Counted from the stretch's first letter, positions 44,774-58,000 are shown. The stretch: 64,000 nucleotides of DNA from Pachypanchax playfairii (GCA_006937955.1 SSNP01000135.1:1-64000), one strand, 5' to 3'. Made by a program: numbers and translations. Notes: generated by a model not told the origin, from the letters alone.

Positions 44774-45362
44774 GTGGGGGTGCACAGCTACGGAGAATAG
44801 GACAGGAGGGAACAGATCAATGAAAACTAGTTCCAAAAGGATTTTAATGACTAGAGAAAGACATGAAAGCAAACAGTCCATTGTGTCCTCTTGCAAGCAG
44901 GGCTAACGGCAGCATGCAGACAGTTTACTAAAGACAACATGAACTATACGTTAGTTGCAGAGAAACATTTTAATCTCAACTCCAACAGTTTAGAGAGGAT
45001 GTAACCTCCCCCCACCAGAGGAGCCTGGTGACTGACAGCTCTACCTCCTGTTCTACTGTTAGGAACCAGCTGAGAGTTTCAGGTCCTGGTCAGACATTCA
45101 TTCTCTGGTTCAGGTCAAACACACACGGTACATGTGAGTAGGACAGAGTTTCCCTGCTGCAGCTGGAAGTGTTTACTTCACTCAGACACTGAAGTTAGAG
45201 CAGCATCATGTTTCTGTCTTCTTCTCACCCTTTCTGACTGTTGATCTGTCGTTCTCTTGTTGTGTCTCATCTCATCTCACCTCCTCCTGTGTCTTCTCCT
45301 TGTTTCTGTTTTATTTCCTCTCATATGTTTTATTTCACATTGGTTTTTCAATTTTCATCTAG
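44774..45362. other. last intron of the channel gene
   Basis: 588 bases, no repeat recognised. Pyrimidine-rich 3' half leading to the acceptor at 45362. Confidence 0.6.
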
Positions 45363-45884
45363 GGTAGTGGTTGGGTTAAAGGCAGCCCAGTGGTACCAAG
45401 CTCCAGTTCCAGCACACCAAGCCATGGACGCCGACAGCTCCCACAGATCCCCCCCACCCCCCGTCCTGGGGTGGTGTACAGGACTGCACATTCCTCCCCG
45501 GTGCACTTCATGTCTAGCCAGGCCTCTCCAAGTCCTGGCTTGAGTCGCGGCTTGTCGGAACACAACGCCCTCCGTCACAGCAATTCCCGCCGCGTCCCCT
45601 GCCCCGTCACTCGTATCAGCTCTGAGCCCTTTCTTAGCCAGAGCCACGGGAAGGTCCTGGATACTCCCTTGGACAGCCTGCGAGACCAGCTGGATGTCTT
45701 CCGAGGTGTAGCGTCGCTGTCTCCTAGTCCTAGTGCTGAATGTTCATCCATGCTGCCTTGCATGATGGGAGACCTACTTCTGACTCTTGGTGTGGACCCT
45801 GGAGCACCCAGCGGGTACCAGCTGGGTTTTGAGGACAGCAGCAGCCCAGGCTCTGGCATCAGGGTGCTGAGGCACCGGAGGTAG
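45363..45884 (+). CDS. cacna1b: Cav2.2 channel last coding exon with stop
   Basis: Final coding exon: acceptor tttcatctag, phase 0 entry, 173 residues and a TAG stop. It opens GSGWVKGSP and continues with GRRQLPQIPPTPRP at 45426-45467. That is the proline-rich SH3 ligand that in vertebrate Cav2.2 binds RIM-binding protein at the active zone. Then come YRTAHSSPVHF and LSRGLSEHNAL, both diagnostic of Cav2.2. After an ISSEPFLSQ block the sequence stops resembling the family and ends in LRHRR. The usual acidic-Trp-Cys PDZ-binding end is absent. This could be a genuine lineage-specific tail, an undetected further splice, or decay of the true end. AATAAA at 46738 is a possible poly(A) signal. Confidence 0.9.
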   Translation, partial: GSGWVKGSPVVPSSSSSTPSHGRRQLPQIPPTPRPGVVYRTAHSSPVHFMSSQASPSPGLSRGLSEHNALRHSNSRRVPCPVTRISSEPFLSQSHGKVLDTPLDSLRDQLDVFRGVASLSPSPSAECSSMLPCMMGDLLLTLGVDPGAPSGYQLGFEDSSSPGSGIRVLRHRR

Positions 45885-46919
45885 AGGAGGATGAATGGTG
45901 CTAGCATGGCTTCACACCACCGCTGTTAGAGAACTGTAATGAGTTTTATCATCTTCTTCGAAGGTTTTCTTTATATTGTCACTTTGTGCTCATTGCTGTT
46001 TAAATTGGGACTCAAAGAGCTGAACTGAATTGTTTTAGACCATGTAGCATGATTCAGACCAGGCTAACGGCATCTTATTCTGGCTGCTCAAGGTTTACTT
46101 GAGACTTCAGGGTTTTGTTGACACCACCATATTGACCCTCAAACAACATCACAGCAATGACTTCATGAGTTAACTGCCCACCACCTGAAACGTCATGTGA
46201 TCTGCGCCGTGGTCCAATAGAACCAGATGTTGGTGTGTTTTATCTCAGTGACTTGTTCCTTATGTAAAGGCTCATAACGTGGCGGAGGAGGGTCAAGAAC
46301 TGCTAACAGCTTTAATTCAAATAGAAACTTATTTTAACTAGTTATCAAACATTTCCCAAAACTGATGTGCAGCAGATGCAGTAACCTGTTTGGTTCTACT
46401 GGCTTTCATGTAACTGTTACTCATCACCAGCTCACATCTCAACAGTCTAGGAAATGTTTTGTTGTCTTTGTTGTAGATGGGGGGCTGAGGGGTGGAGAGA
46501 GACAGTTAGAACACAACTCTGCAGTTCTGTTTGGTCCGTCCAACATGAGAGGAAGCAACATGCTGCACCAGAGAAGAACACAGCTGGTGACATAAAGGTG
46601 TTGGTTTAAGGTTCAGTTTGTATTCATAGTAAATGTTTTTAGTGACGAGTGAGCAGCAAACAACTTCCTGCAGCCAGACACGAGATTGTGACGTCACTCG
46701 CTGGCTAACGTTCAGCTTGTGATCTTAAACCTGTTCAAATAAACACGTGGACCAATGGCTAAATACAGCAGCAGAGATAAACAGCTGATGGAATCAGTAT
46801 CAGACATGTATGGATCACCCGGGGGTGCCACAGGTAACTTACTTGTACTACTAAAAACTGTATTTGGACATTTACCAGCAGAAATGTCATGATGATCCAC
46901 ATCGAGACAGTTAAACAGT
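45885..46919 (+). other. putative 3' UTR and downstream DNA
   Basis: Follows the channel stop. No other gene seen. A possible poly(A) signal is at 46738. Confidence 0.45.
46738..46743 (+). terminator. possible cacna1b poly(A) signal
   Basis: AATAAA, 854 bases after the channel stop codon. It is the first canonical hexamer I noticed on this strand downstream of the stop. Actual use is unverified, because AATAAA also occurs by chance in AT-rich DNA. Confidence 0.3.
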
Positions 46920-47385
46920 CCAGGTGGTCTGCAGGTCTCCAGGTGGTTGGCAGCTGGTCTGCTGGTCTCCAGGTGGTCTGCAGCTGGTGCTGGTCTCCAG
47001 GTGGTCTGCAGCTGGTCTCCAGGTGGTTTGCAGGTAATCTGTTGGTCTCCAGGTGGTCTGTGGCTGGTCTGCTGGTCTCCAGGTGGTCTGCAGGTAGTCT
47101 GTTGGTCTCCAGGTGGTCTGTGGCTGGTCTGCTGGTCTCCAGGAGGTCTGCAGGTAGTCTGTTGGTCTCCAGGTGGTCTGCAGGTAGTCTGTTGGTCTCC
47201 AGGTGGTCTGCAGGTAGTCTGTTGGTCTTCAGGTGGTCTGTGGCTGGTCTGCTGGTCTCCAGGTGGTCTGCAGGTAGTCTGCTGGTCTCCAGGTGGTCTG
47301 CAGGTAGTCTGTTGGTCTCCAGGTAGTCTGCTGGTCTCCAGGTGGTCTGCAGGTAGTCTGTTGGTCTCCAGGTGGTCTGCTTACC
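46920..47385. repeat. 30-bp minisatellite, about 15 units
   Basis: Unit CAGGTGGTCTGCAGGTAGTC + TGTTGGTCTC, alternating with a GTGGCTGGTCTGCTGG version. Partial units at the left end and one 17-base deletion near 47325. Unit length is a multiple of three, so long open frames run on both strands (Trp/Val/Ser/Gly-rich on +, Leu/Pro/Glu/Thr-rich on -). They have no domain and no splice context. Confidence 0.95.
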
Positions 47386-48221
47386 ACCAACAGCACCACT
47401 CATGGCTTCATTTCATACAGAGGTGGTGGAGCGGAGGTATGGTGGTTTCAACATACATCAGGTAAAGAGGACAGTGATCAGGTCTGGAGCTCAGCAGTGG
47501 TTTGAGTCTCAGACGTTAGGACACAGTTTAAACAGGTGTGCTGTTGTGTGGTCAACATCTCTACCTTGATGGACAGGTGACGTGCTGCCAGGTGTGAACT
47601 ACCAGATGATGGAATAATTTTCTATACAGTTTCATGTGGATGGTTCTTTTTCTTTATGTTTTTGTATGATTCACAAACTAAAGTGTGTTTCAGTAAACTG
47701 CTTCCAGTTTGCTCTGGTTTCAGGTTCTAAAAGACATGTTTGCAATGATTAAAACAAAGTGCCTCTCCTTTTCGATAAACTAGAAAAAGAATGCAACATC
47801 ATCTGTTTTCTAATGCGTCCATGCAGAGTTCATGTTATTCTGTGTCTGAACCATGTTGTACAGAAAGCCTTATCTGTATCTCTCTCCACACCAACACAAG
47901 AGAGTCCCATTAAATCCACTTCATTCTTGATTCTTACTCACTTTAAAATACAGGCGAAAATGTTAGTGTGCATGTTCCGTGGATTTCTGTAAACTCTTGT
48001 TTACAGTGTATGTGCTGATCAGCTGATGTTTAACCAGGAGGTGGCGGGACTAGTGTTTTTCCAGGTATATGCGTGTGTGAAGTGCTGATAAGAACTTTTT
48101 GAATCTGTTGTATGTTCCTGTGTGTTATTATAAATACGTCTCATTCCTTTCCTCCCGAGCTGTCAGCCTGCAGACGCTCATGTTCCACGCAGCTGGGTTC
48201 CAGTCTCTGTTTTATTACCTC
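47386..48221. other. intergenic, nothing recognised
   Basis: No element or coding motif noted. Confidence 0.4.
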
Positions 48222-48462
48222 CACCAAGGAGGTAATGTTTTTATCAGAGTCTGTCTGTCTGTTAGCAGAATAACTCTTCTGGATGGATTCTGCTGAAATT
48301 TTTAGGAAAGGTCAGAAATGACCCAAGAAACAATCGATTCGATTTGGGGGATGATCCAGATTACCGTCTTGGTCCAGGAATATTTTTAAGGATGGACATA
48401 GTACTTTATATAAAATGTCCACTTGGTGGAGGTCTGTACTCTCTGAGTGCTTTTCTAGTTAA
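48222..48462 (+). mobile_element. short dispersed element, copy 2
   Basis: ATTACCTCCACCAAGGAGGT at the left, GTCTGTCTGTTAGCAG, then CACTTGGTGGAGGTCTG and GAGTGCTTTTCTAGTT at the right: the same landmarks as 4491-4678 in opposite orientation. Slightly longer than copy 1. Confidence 0.72.
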
Positions 48463-51400
48463 AGATCATGAGATGCATTAAATGTGGATGAAACTGGATG
48501 TTTCTTCATGTGGTTCCGTGTGGGGTGTCATTTGTAATGTAACACAGGCAAATATTTTTGATTATTTAGCTTATTTTCACCTTCTTAATCATTTATTTAT
48601 AAATGTTACATTTACTAACTAAATGTTTAGTTATCAATCTAAATATTTAAATGTTTATTTTAAAAAATATTTTCTAAATTAAATATTTAGCTCCAACCTA
48701 AATATATAGCCTAACTAATATGCAAATTCACTTGCCGATAAGCAGAAGTGGACTACAAAAATAAAAGCTAGACTTCGCGGACTTTTATAGTGAACATGCA
48801 GACAACTGCCTCAGTTTTGTTTTTCACCCAAGTATCCCACTGTTAGATTCTGTCAGTGACTGTCAATTTCTGTGCCGAGTGAGTCCTCCTTTTTCATGAG
48901 AAGATCTTTGCTGGAGTGCGTGCTTGATGACACTGAGCTCGTTAAGCTCTGCAATGACGCCCTCGGCTGCAGTTCTGTGTCGACCTGCAAGCTGGAAAGA
49001 TAGTGTGTTATCACATCAACATTCACATGCAGAGACCTTTAATACCTCAACACTTAATGTAAATCACAGGAGGGAAAAACACATTAAGAGTTTTACAAAA
49101 TATAGAATATTTCTAACAGATAATAGAATCATAATCCATCCTTTGAAGATGCCTGTAACCTTTTAAATATCAGCATCCATATTTGTACTAGATTTTAACG
49201 ACAGTAGATCTTGGCTTCATGATATTATTCTTTGTTTGAATTTATTTTATATTTGTTGTTTTTATCCTCTAAAGAGTGAAGAACAAGATTCCTGGTTTAT
49301 TTACCTGAAATTATGGAAATTTGGAGATCTAGTGGATTTTAAAATACTTCTACTCATTTTCAAATAAAGATCCACAATCACTCAATAGTACCCAAAAGGT
49401 TCTTTTAGTTTAGGTGGGTACTTGGACTTAGAAAGGAACAAATCTGTTTGTTAAACCAGCTGTGATAACAAACTTCACTGTCACTGCAAGAGAGTTTCAG
49501 ATGATTTTAGATTATCAGGTTTTCACCTTTTTGTTATTCTAGTTGTAAATAAATAATAATAATAAATGCTGTATTAATAAGGTCAAAGAGTGAACATTAA
49601 AGTTACAGACAGAACCCACTTCAATGGATTAATCACAACCAGGTTATTTAGTTAAGGATATATTAATACTGGTTGACCTTTAACAAAACCACAAAGTAAA
49701 TCCATTTTAGGTTACTTAGAGCCCAAATAACAGTTTAAAGACAGATTTTATTCATGAACATCTGGTCAAAAGACCTAAAGATTTTTGAAAAAGAAAAGAA
49801 TTTGGATAAAAATTGAAGATGAAGAAAAGATGTAAACGAGTAAACAAAACATTATTTGGGTTTTCAGTAGGTCAATAATTCTGAGTTAGTGTTATCCATC
49901 CAAATGAAGGATTCTAGGTCAGAGTGTGAAATCCTAATGACTGTCTGTGACTGTTCACAGCTTCAGAAGTGAGCAGCACCTTATTTTGAATTTTAATCTT
50001 AAATTTATATAAGTTTGATCATATACTAAAAACACAATTGCTTCTTTAACGTTTCCCCCTAATTTCTGATTTTTTATTCAGGCAATGTGCATTTTTGTGT
50101 AACATTATTTTATATTTTCCCCTTTTAGATATTTTGCCCGTACACACGCCTGACCCTGGATCTTTGTTTATACTCACACCAGCTGGTGTTTTCACTTGTG
50201 GTGTTAAAACACTCACAGTGCAAATGATAGAAATGTGTAACATGTCTGTCACAATTTTCTGTACAGACATAAACAAGATCAAAAGCCAGCCAACATTCAG
50301 ATCAGCCAAATTAATCATTTAGAACAATAAGAATCACATGAATTTGATTCATCTTAATAACAAGCTCCCCCCTCCTGGATCGCTTATCTGAACTCCTTCA
50401 GACAAAACAACCCAACTCTCTCCATCAGCCACTACACTGACTCAAAACACAGCTGGACCTGCACAGCAACACACTTAAACACATTTAGGAGAGTCAAAGA
50501 TGGATGAAACTCACAGCGTTCTCAATCAGAAACACAAACAGTTTAACCCCACTTCACTCAGAGTTCACAACCTCGTTCAAACAAGCAGATCCTCTCAGAA
50601 TCACTCATATTCATACAGATTCTTTAACTCTCATCCATACTGAGCTTCAACCAGAGAAAATGCTCACAGATGGTTTCAACAGATTCACAGCAAGTGTCTG
50701 TTCTACACACACATCAGATCCTTGTGACCTTCACACAGGGAACACACCTGGCCCATAACCCGCTTTAGGGACCCCAACACCCTGTAGTTAGCAAATATTT
50801 TCCCCAACATCGTAGATTAAAGGAACTTAAGGCAGCTTTACAAAATCTGACTCAGTGCTGCCGCGACAGGCGCTGTGGCTAACTGCAGCCACCAGCCAAG
50901 CCGGCACGGGAGCGCGCACAGACACTTTACAGACTGTTCGTCTTCACAGCACTGCACCGGGGAGGCTAACATACTTCACGTCAGGTCTCTCCACTCTGTT
51001 ATTTGATTTGATCTCATCATTTTCATACTATATCAATGTCCGCCTCCAATTACATCAAGGTAAGATGAAACGCTTCTTATTGGACCTATTTGAACACAAT
51101 TTTAGAAATGAATTTGGAATCAATTTGGATTTTTCCTTTCTTTTTACCCCCAGGTCACAATCACCCTTCTTGTCTCCAGACTGCCAGCACAGCTCCAACA
51201 CAGACAAATTCCACATAGAAATCACTTAAGACTTATTCTAGACATGCACGAACACATTAGACACACAGAAACACACTTAGACACGTACACTATATTTAAA
51301 CCCCTATTTTGGTATTGGTTTAGATTTTCTCCCCATTTTATATGTATTTTTTATTTCTATCATTTTAGAATTTAACATGTCTCCTTTTGGGCAGAGGAGG

Positions 51401-53269
51401 GTCGGGTTTCGACCCTGTGCACCTGTTTTAACAAAAATGGGCACTTTTTTTTAAGCATCCTGAGATTTCTCTAAATTTTGAAGATCCGCTGTGTTAATTG
51501 TTTTCTTCCCCTTTAATTCTTTCTATTTTGTAACCAACCATTCATTCACGTTACTCAAGACTTTAGGACTTAAAGAACCCCCCTGAAGGAAAATCAGTCA
51601 CTTTCCAGGGGTTTTTCTGGCTCAACTTGAGGCAGAGGTGGTACCATCCTGACCATGCACATGCATACTATGTGCACTCAACTACCTCACACGTAAAATA
51701 GTTTTAGTTAAGCGTTCTAATTAGGGATGCACCGCCCAGATACCGTCTAATGTACATCTATCAGTTAAAGTTAACAGATACCATGTACCAGTACTTAGAA
51801 TAAGATAATTCTGCAATAAAGTCATTAACCCTATAATGCCCCTTGTATCGTATTTGCTACATAGTTTAGATCATTTCTAACATGGTTGCTCCCAGTAAAT
51901 GATCCACTTGCCTTTTTTTTAAGTTAAATCATCATTATTATATGGATTAATGCATTATTATTAACTAATTTTTTATATTACAATTAAACCGTAAAGACGG
52001 TCAATGTAATAAATGTGATACAAAAAATCTATTATAAATAACATGATGCAGCAAAAAACGTTTGTGAATTTTGTTCTAAGGCTTCGTAAACGTCTCAGTT
52101 CCAAATCATCATAATTTTCTGGCTATTTTTTAATAAGTTGGTTCTTACAGGGTTAAAATGGTTCATTTTTCTCTTTAAATTTTAGTTTTATGGTCATTTC
52201 ATATTTTACATGTTAATTTGTGTTAGTTATGTTTAGTTAGTAAAAGTCTGGTGCCTTTAGTCTCTTAAAGAAAGATATAAGGTGGAAGTTGATTTAATTC
52301 ACCAATAGAATAATAAATTGAATCAGCCAGTACCACTGGCTATGTGTTTTTGAGATCTGGAAAAATTACCAAAAAATAATGTTTAAAAATAATTTAAAAA
52401 AAACTTGAATGACGTACGCGTTGGCTTTGTGTTGTTATGCTCTTAATGACTTAGAAACAGACTAACATACCCTCGCTTCACCGACTCTTCCTGTCCAGTA
52501 TTCTGACCCTCGCCAGTCTCTGCCTGGGAACTACATTCAGACCTGATATCATTTTCACATCTTGTCACAACTATGAATTAATACCCTTTAACTGCCTAAT
52601 TAGTCTGCACTATTTCACCTGGAATCCTGACTCCTCCTCCTCGCAAGGTCGCTTTATAAAGTAGTGGTTGATTTTCCCAGCCGTATCTGCAATGCTAAAA
52701 ACCATTAACGTTACTCTGATATGGAGGATTTGAAAAAAAGAAGAAACATGACATGCTTGGATACAAAGAAAAACCTGTTTGATGAGCCGGGGGGGAAATC
52801 AGGACGCCGATAGCCCCAACTAGCGGGAAAAGCTATTTTTGATCTTTTTCTGCAGCTGTTTTAGCCCGTTCTGGTGCACCGCTGCTGATACAGCGCCCAT
52901 CTAGTGGCGCAACGCTGCAACTGCAGTTAGAATAACATCCATGTACCTGGGGGCAGAGTGAAATCAGGCTGGGGCGGCACAAAATTAGCTGGAGACGGCC
53001 GCCACGCAAATTTGAACGCAGGAAAAACCCTGATTTCATCCCTTCAGCGCAGCATTCGTTTATTCCCCATAAATGTTCAAATGTCATCGTGAGACAGAGG
53101 CTGGGACTTAGACCCCTGTGTACTCATTATTGCCAAAATAGGCGGCTATATCCTTTGACCTGGTGATGTCATCATAAATTAAACTCTTACCTCTGAAACT
53201 AAAGCAGCATAAAGGACTGTTTTAACAACAGGAACGGAGTACTAACACTCACAGATTCAATACATTAAA
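48463..53269. other. AT-rich intergenic DNA
   Basis: Largely AT-rich with only short open frames (for example near 50100, 50504 and 50855), none with a recognisable domain. No terminal repeats or tandem arrays seen by eye. The segment 52830-53090 has a higher GC content and looks repeat-like but cannot be named. Confidence 0.4.
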
Positions 53270-53600
53270 GTTTTCTGTTGGTAGAGAGCAGCTTCACTTA
53301 GCTAGAAGCTAATTTTTCAGCCGACCGGAAATAGAGGCTTTTAAAAACTTCCTCAACATAATGCAAAATGTATTTATTTTATTTTTTTTGTTTGCTTCGT
53401 TTTCTCACCTTAAAAATATTTTCGCAACATGTCCCCTGCGGGGTTCAGTAGTACTCCGTGATCCACCAGATTAGTAAAAAAAAGTTAAGAAGCTGCAGAT
53501 TTCCCAGCATGCAGTGCACGCACTGTAACTGTAAATTAAAATAAAACCATATTTAATTTAGTTTTATTTTCAATACTTCAGAAAAAGTATGCTTTATGTA
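53270..53600. repeat. dispersed repeat, copy 2
   Basis: Counterpart of 21783-22110, same strand: GCAAAATGTATTTATTTTAT, CTGCGGGGTTCAGTAG and GCAGATTTCCCAGCATGCAG in the same order. Confidence 0.65.
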
Positions 53601-54602
53601 AGTATAATAGTAGGTTATCTCCTGGGACCATCAGGTCTGCTGCCCTTAAATGAATCTGGATCTGCATCAAAGTATAAAAGTATGCATTAGCGCCCTCTAA
53701 AGTTCTGGTGAAGTTACTGCATGTCCTAATTTTATCTGCCGCTTGTCAGAGAACTGCAGCCATTGATCCCTAAAAAGTGGTGGGGACTAACTAATTAATT
53801 GCAAAAAGTACTGGGGACATGTCCCCAGAATTCCCAGTTCAAATGGTGCCTATTCCTCGAGGTCTCTCCGTGCTCCGTGTTCCTGTGTCACAAGAACCGC
53901 CTTCATCAGCAACAACATCCCCACCCGGTTTACTCGGCACCGCCCACCTGGAACCATCTCCGCATGCACAGCTTGCTCTCTCCCTTGGATCTAACACCCT
54001 CCTCAAGCCCCGTCCAACCTGCACCCATGAGTTTTTCATTCACAAAATCAACAATCATTGTCAGACCCCGTCAACATAACCTCTCCTGCAGATACCAGTT
54101 CCCTCCTGCGCTTTTCCCAAAACTTTCCTATCTGTAAATAAACTTGTTTTAACTTTTAATCTGACTCTGATTCTGCATGTACAAGTATAACATGGGAGGA
54201 TTCATGACACATTCTTTCTAGCTTTGCACACTTTTATTGAAAGAGAAAACATTTACACATGTTCACAACTTTTGGACTAACAACAATTATTTGTTCTGGT
54301 TTGCCACCGCTTGAATCGGGTTGTGAAACAGCCCAAGAACTCTTGTTATTGCACCAGCTCGTGTTGTCTGAGCTTGGTGTCCGTTTCCCTGGACAAATGA
54401 AGGGTCATCCAACATCTCCAACATCTGTGAACGAAATGGTCGGTTCAACATTTTTTTTGAAAAAAAAAAAAAAATGTAGCTGATAGAGTTAGCTTAGCTG
54501 CACAGTAAACAAAAGCATGACTACACACAATCAAGTGAGCTCGCTGCGAGAGTTTTTCATGAGTTGCATCAAAGTACTTAGAGCACTTACAATCAGTCAT
54601 AA
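53601..54602. other. intergenic with a 3'-UTR-like fragment
   Basis: 53860-54170 is C-rich and ends with AATAAACTTGTTTTAACTTT at 54137, resembling the 3' end of a retroposed or LINE-type sequence. A poly-A run follows at 54460. No protein domain recognised. Confidence 0.35.
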
Positions 54603-55043
54603 CCAGAGTTGGGAGTAATGCGTTACAAAAGTAACTAATTACTGTCATGCATTACATTTTGCTGTAATGCGGTAATGTAAGGCATTACAGGGGGAAAAAA
54701 TGTAATATTTTACTTGGTACAATGTCAGTAACGTGCGTTACAATACATTTTTAACCCAAAATGGAGTAGTGGGTTTTCTATATATTCACCAAAATCCCTG
54801 CGAGATTAGCAGAGGATAGAACTCTGCGCTATTTTTTTCCACTTCCTGTTGCCATGCAGGAGACAGACCCGAGTCGGCGCAGATATGACTGAAGCAGCAG
54901 AGGATTCAGCATCGTGGGAGACGGTCACGGAGAGCACATTCTCCAGATGGGCATACGCTCATTACTTTTATTTAGATAAAAAATAAGGATATGAAGAACA
55001 TTGTAGTCAAATGCGCATTGTGTGCGGCGCCAAAAGAACTGTC
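54603..55043 (+). mobile_element. hAT element left end, truncated
   Basis: Begins CAGAGTTGGGAGTAATGCGT and TACAAAAGTAACTAATTACT, a characteristic teleost hAT terminus. Further in, about 54991-55043 reads MKNIVVKCALCAAPKELS, the BED-type finger of the hAT transposase. It stops exactly at the gypsy LTR (55044) and does not resume on the other side. Confidence 0.75.
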
Positions 55044-58000
55044 TGTAGCAGGCCCTAGGTGGCATTATGTGGGGAATCATCAAGTAGTCGAGAGAAGCTT
55101 TGATGTCGCTTTTATTTACACTCTCTTAACAGGTACACCTCTGGTCCGTCCTCCTATATGTCCTACCTTCAACAACACACATTAGTTCCCACTACTATCA
55201 CTCATACTACATCCCCCTCCTTTAGCTGACTCTTCATCTTTCTTCAGAGCTTATTTTAAATTAACTATATCTGTAACCAAACGGAGAACATGAAAGGTTT
55301 AACAGAGGTACAAAACATCAATAACAGGATCAGCCTATTTCTTTTAATCTTAACCTAGGGACCAGGGTAGACTACCTGGTTCCCCAAAGCTGTGCAGGGT
55401 TTATTCTGCCCTGTGAAACCAACAGCTTTCTTTCTACAAGTCAAGTCTATTTGGTGGTCGAATGACCCTGCGTGGTCTGGTCACTCTAGGAGTCTCTGGA
55501 ATGACCCTGATGTGAGATCGGTTTCTTCTGAGGCGTCCAGAGGGCAGGTCTATGTTATATGACCTTGGTGTCTGAGCTGGTCCACTGACTGTTCCTGGAT
55601 CTTTCATGTTCTTCACCCAAACTTTCTGGCCTGGTCGGAGTTCTTGTCCTGTCTTTGCTTTATGACTTTTGTTGAACCAGGAAGCTTGTTTCTCTTTCAT
55701 CTCCTGATCCTTCCTTCGAAAGGCCTGAAGGTCCGGCCATCCAGGCTTAAGTTTGTCCCGACTGACCAGCAAAGGTGTCCTGATGTTCCGGCCCATCAAT
55801 AGTTGTGCAGGGGATGACCCATGTGACAAGGGTGTGGCCCTGTAAGCCATAAGAGCTCTGTACGGATCCTCCCCTTTTTTCAGGAGCGCTTTCACAGTTC
55901 TAACAGCTCTCTCAGCCTCCCCATTACTTTGAGGGTACCGGGGACTACTAGTTGTGTGGTTGAAGTCATAGGCTCTGGCAAAAGAGGAAAACTCTGCTGA
56001 AGAAAACTGAGGACCGTTGTCCGTGACAACAGTCTCTGGGACTCCATGCCGTGCAAAGATGGATTTCAGTCTTTCCACCACTTGGGCTGTGATAGTGGAG
56101 GTGAGCTTAGCCAACTCAATGTAACGTGAAAAGTAATCTATGACCACCAGATATGCAGCGTTAGACCACTGAAACAGATCTGCTGCTATACGCTGCCATG
56201 GCCCTTCAGGCAGTGATGTCGTCATGAGCGGCTCTGGTGGATTGAACGCATCTTTTGTGCAAATCGCACAGTTTTCCACTTTCTGCTTTATTTGCGTAGA
56301 CAGTCCTGGCCACCATACTGACTGCTGTGCTCTTGCGCAACATTTGGTCATGCCTTGGTGACCGTCATGAAGCTTCTCCAAGAGTTCGTCCTGCATCGCG
56401 ACTGGGATAACAATCCGTTCACCTTTCATTAGCAGTCCATCTGCAACAAGCAGGTCCTGATGGTACTGCCAGTAGGGTTGGAGTTCAGATGGAAGAGCTT
56501 TCTTGTGTGCAGGCCAACCACTCGCCACCATATGCTTTAGCCTGTTGCAGACTCCATCATTGTCTTGGGCTGTCCTGACCTGCTCCAGTCTCTGCTCTGA
56601 TGCTGGCACGTGCTCCATAATGAGACTGATGGTTGCAGTCACGTCTTGCTCCAGCTGCAGCTCCTCTGGTGTATGCTGGGTTTGGATTGGTGCCCTGGAC
56701 AGTGTATCGGCTGTAACCAAGGTCTTCCCAGGAACATGCTCGATCCTGTATGTGAAGCGAAGCAGACGTAGTCTAAATCTCAGTATACGAGGTGGCAGGT
56801 CATCAAGAGCTCTGCTTCCTAGAAGGGAAATAAGAGGCTTGTGATCAGTTTGTATCAGGAAGTCCATGCCCACCAAGTACGACTGAAAACGTTCACATGC
56901 CCATGTTAGTGCTAGCGCTTCTTTTTCTATCTGTGCATATCGGCGCTCTGTGTCTGACATGCTGCGTGATATGAATGCAACTGGGCGCCATTCTCCTGAT
57001 GGTTGCTTCTGAGATAAAACCCCTCCCAACCCAAAGGAGGAAGCATCTGCAGCAACTTTTGTCTCTCTGTTCATGCAATATTGCGCCAGGATTGCTGGTG
57101 AGCTCAGTTCGTGACGCAGATCATCGAACGCTCTCTGCTGTGCGCTCCCCCATGACCAGTCATTGTCTGCCTTTAGTAGGTCTCGGAGTGGTTGTGTGAG
57201 CTCTGCAATGCGCGGTGAGAACTTCCCTACATAGTTAACCATGCCCACAAACCTTTTAACATCCGCTGCATCTTTGGGCACGGGCATCTCTCGTATTGCC
57301 CTGAGTTTCTCCGGGTCTGCCTCGATGCCCTGAGCACTAACAATGTGGCCCAGGAACTTGACTTTGTCAAGCGCGAACTGACATTTGTCTTTGTTCAGGG
57401 TTAGGCCCTCTTCCTGGAGCCGCTGTAACACTTTGTGAAGCCTTTGGTCATGTTGATCTCTGGACACTCCAAACACGAGGATATCATCTGCATGACACAC
57501 AGTTCCTTCCAGTCCTGACAGCATTTGTGTGAGACGCCTTTGAAAATGTTCTGGTGCAGACGAAATCCCAAATGGGAGTCTTTTGTAACAATATCTCCCA
57601 AAGGGGGTGATAAATGTGGTCAATGGGACTGATTCTGGGTGGAGGGGTATCTGCCAGAATCCAGCTGTGGCATCCAGCTTTGTAAAGATGGTCGCTCCAG
57701 CGAGTTTTGCCAGAGTTTCATCTACTGCTGGTAGAATGTGTCTTTCACGGGAGATGAACTCGTTCAGGTGGGTCATATCAGAGCATATTCTGATTTTCTC
57801 ACCTGGCTTCGGTGCCACCACCATTCCTGCGCACCAATCTGTGAGCTCTTCTATTGGAATTATTACATCCATAGCCACCATTCTGTCAAGCTCTGCTTTT
57901 ACTCTCTCGTACAGCGGCAGAGGTACGCGTCTTGGCAACGACAACGCATATGGCTTGGCGTTTTCCTTCAACTTGATTTTGTACTGGCCCTTTAGACAAC

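Noticed and set aside
44577..44906. The 109-codon frame starting at the exon's first ATG
   Set aside because: The channel exon is in another frame, shown by the conserved YSCDR block and both splice phases.
22643..45884. Assignment of the channel to Cav2.1 or Cav2.3
   Set aside because: MIFDYYKQN, the His/Arg RCHHRRDR block, YSCDR and SRGLSEHNAL are Cav2.2-type; Cav2.1 and Cav2.3 differ at each.
46759..47465. Open frames of 145-214 codons over the 30-bp array
   Set aside because: Repeat artefact of a unit divisible by three; no homology or splice signals.
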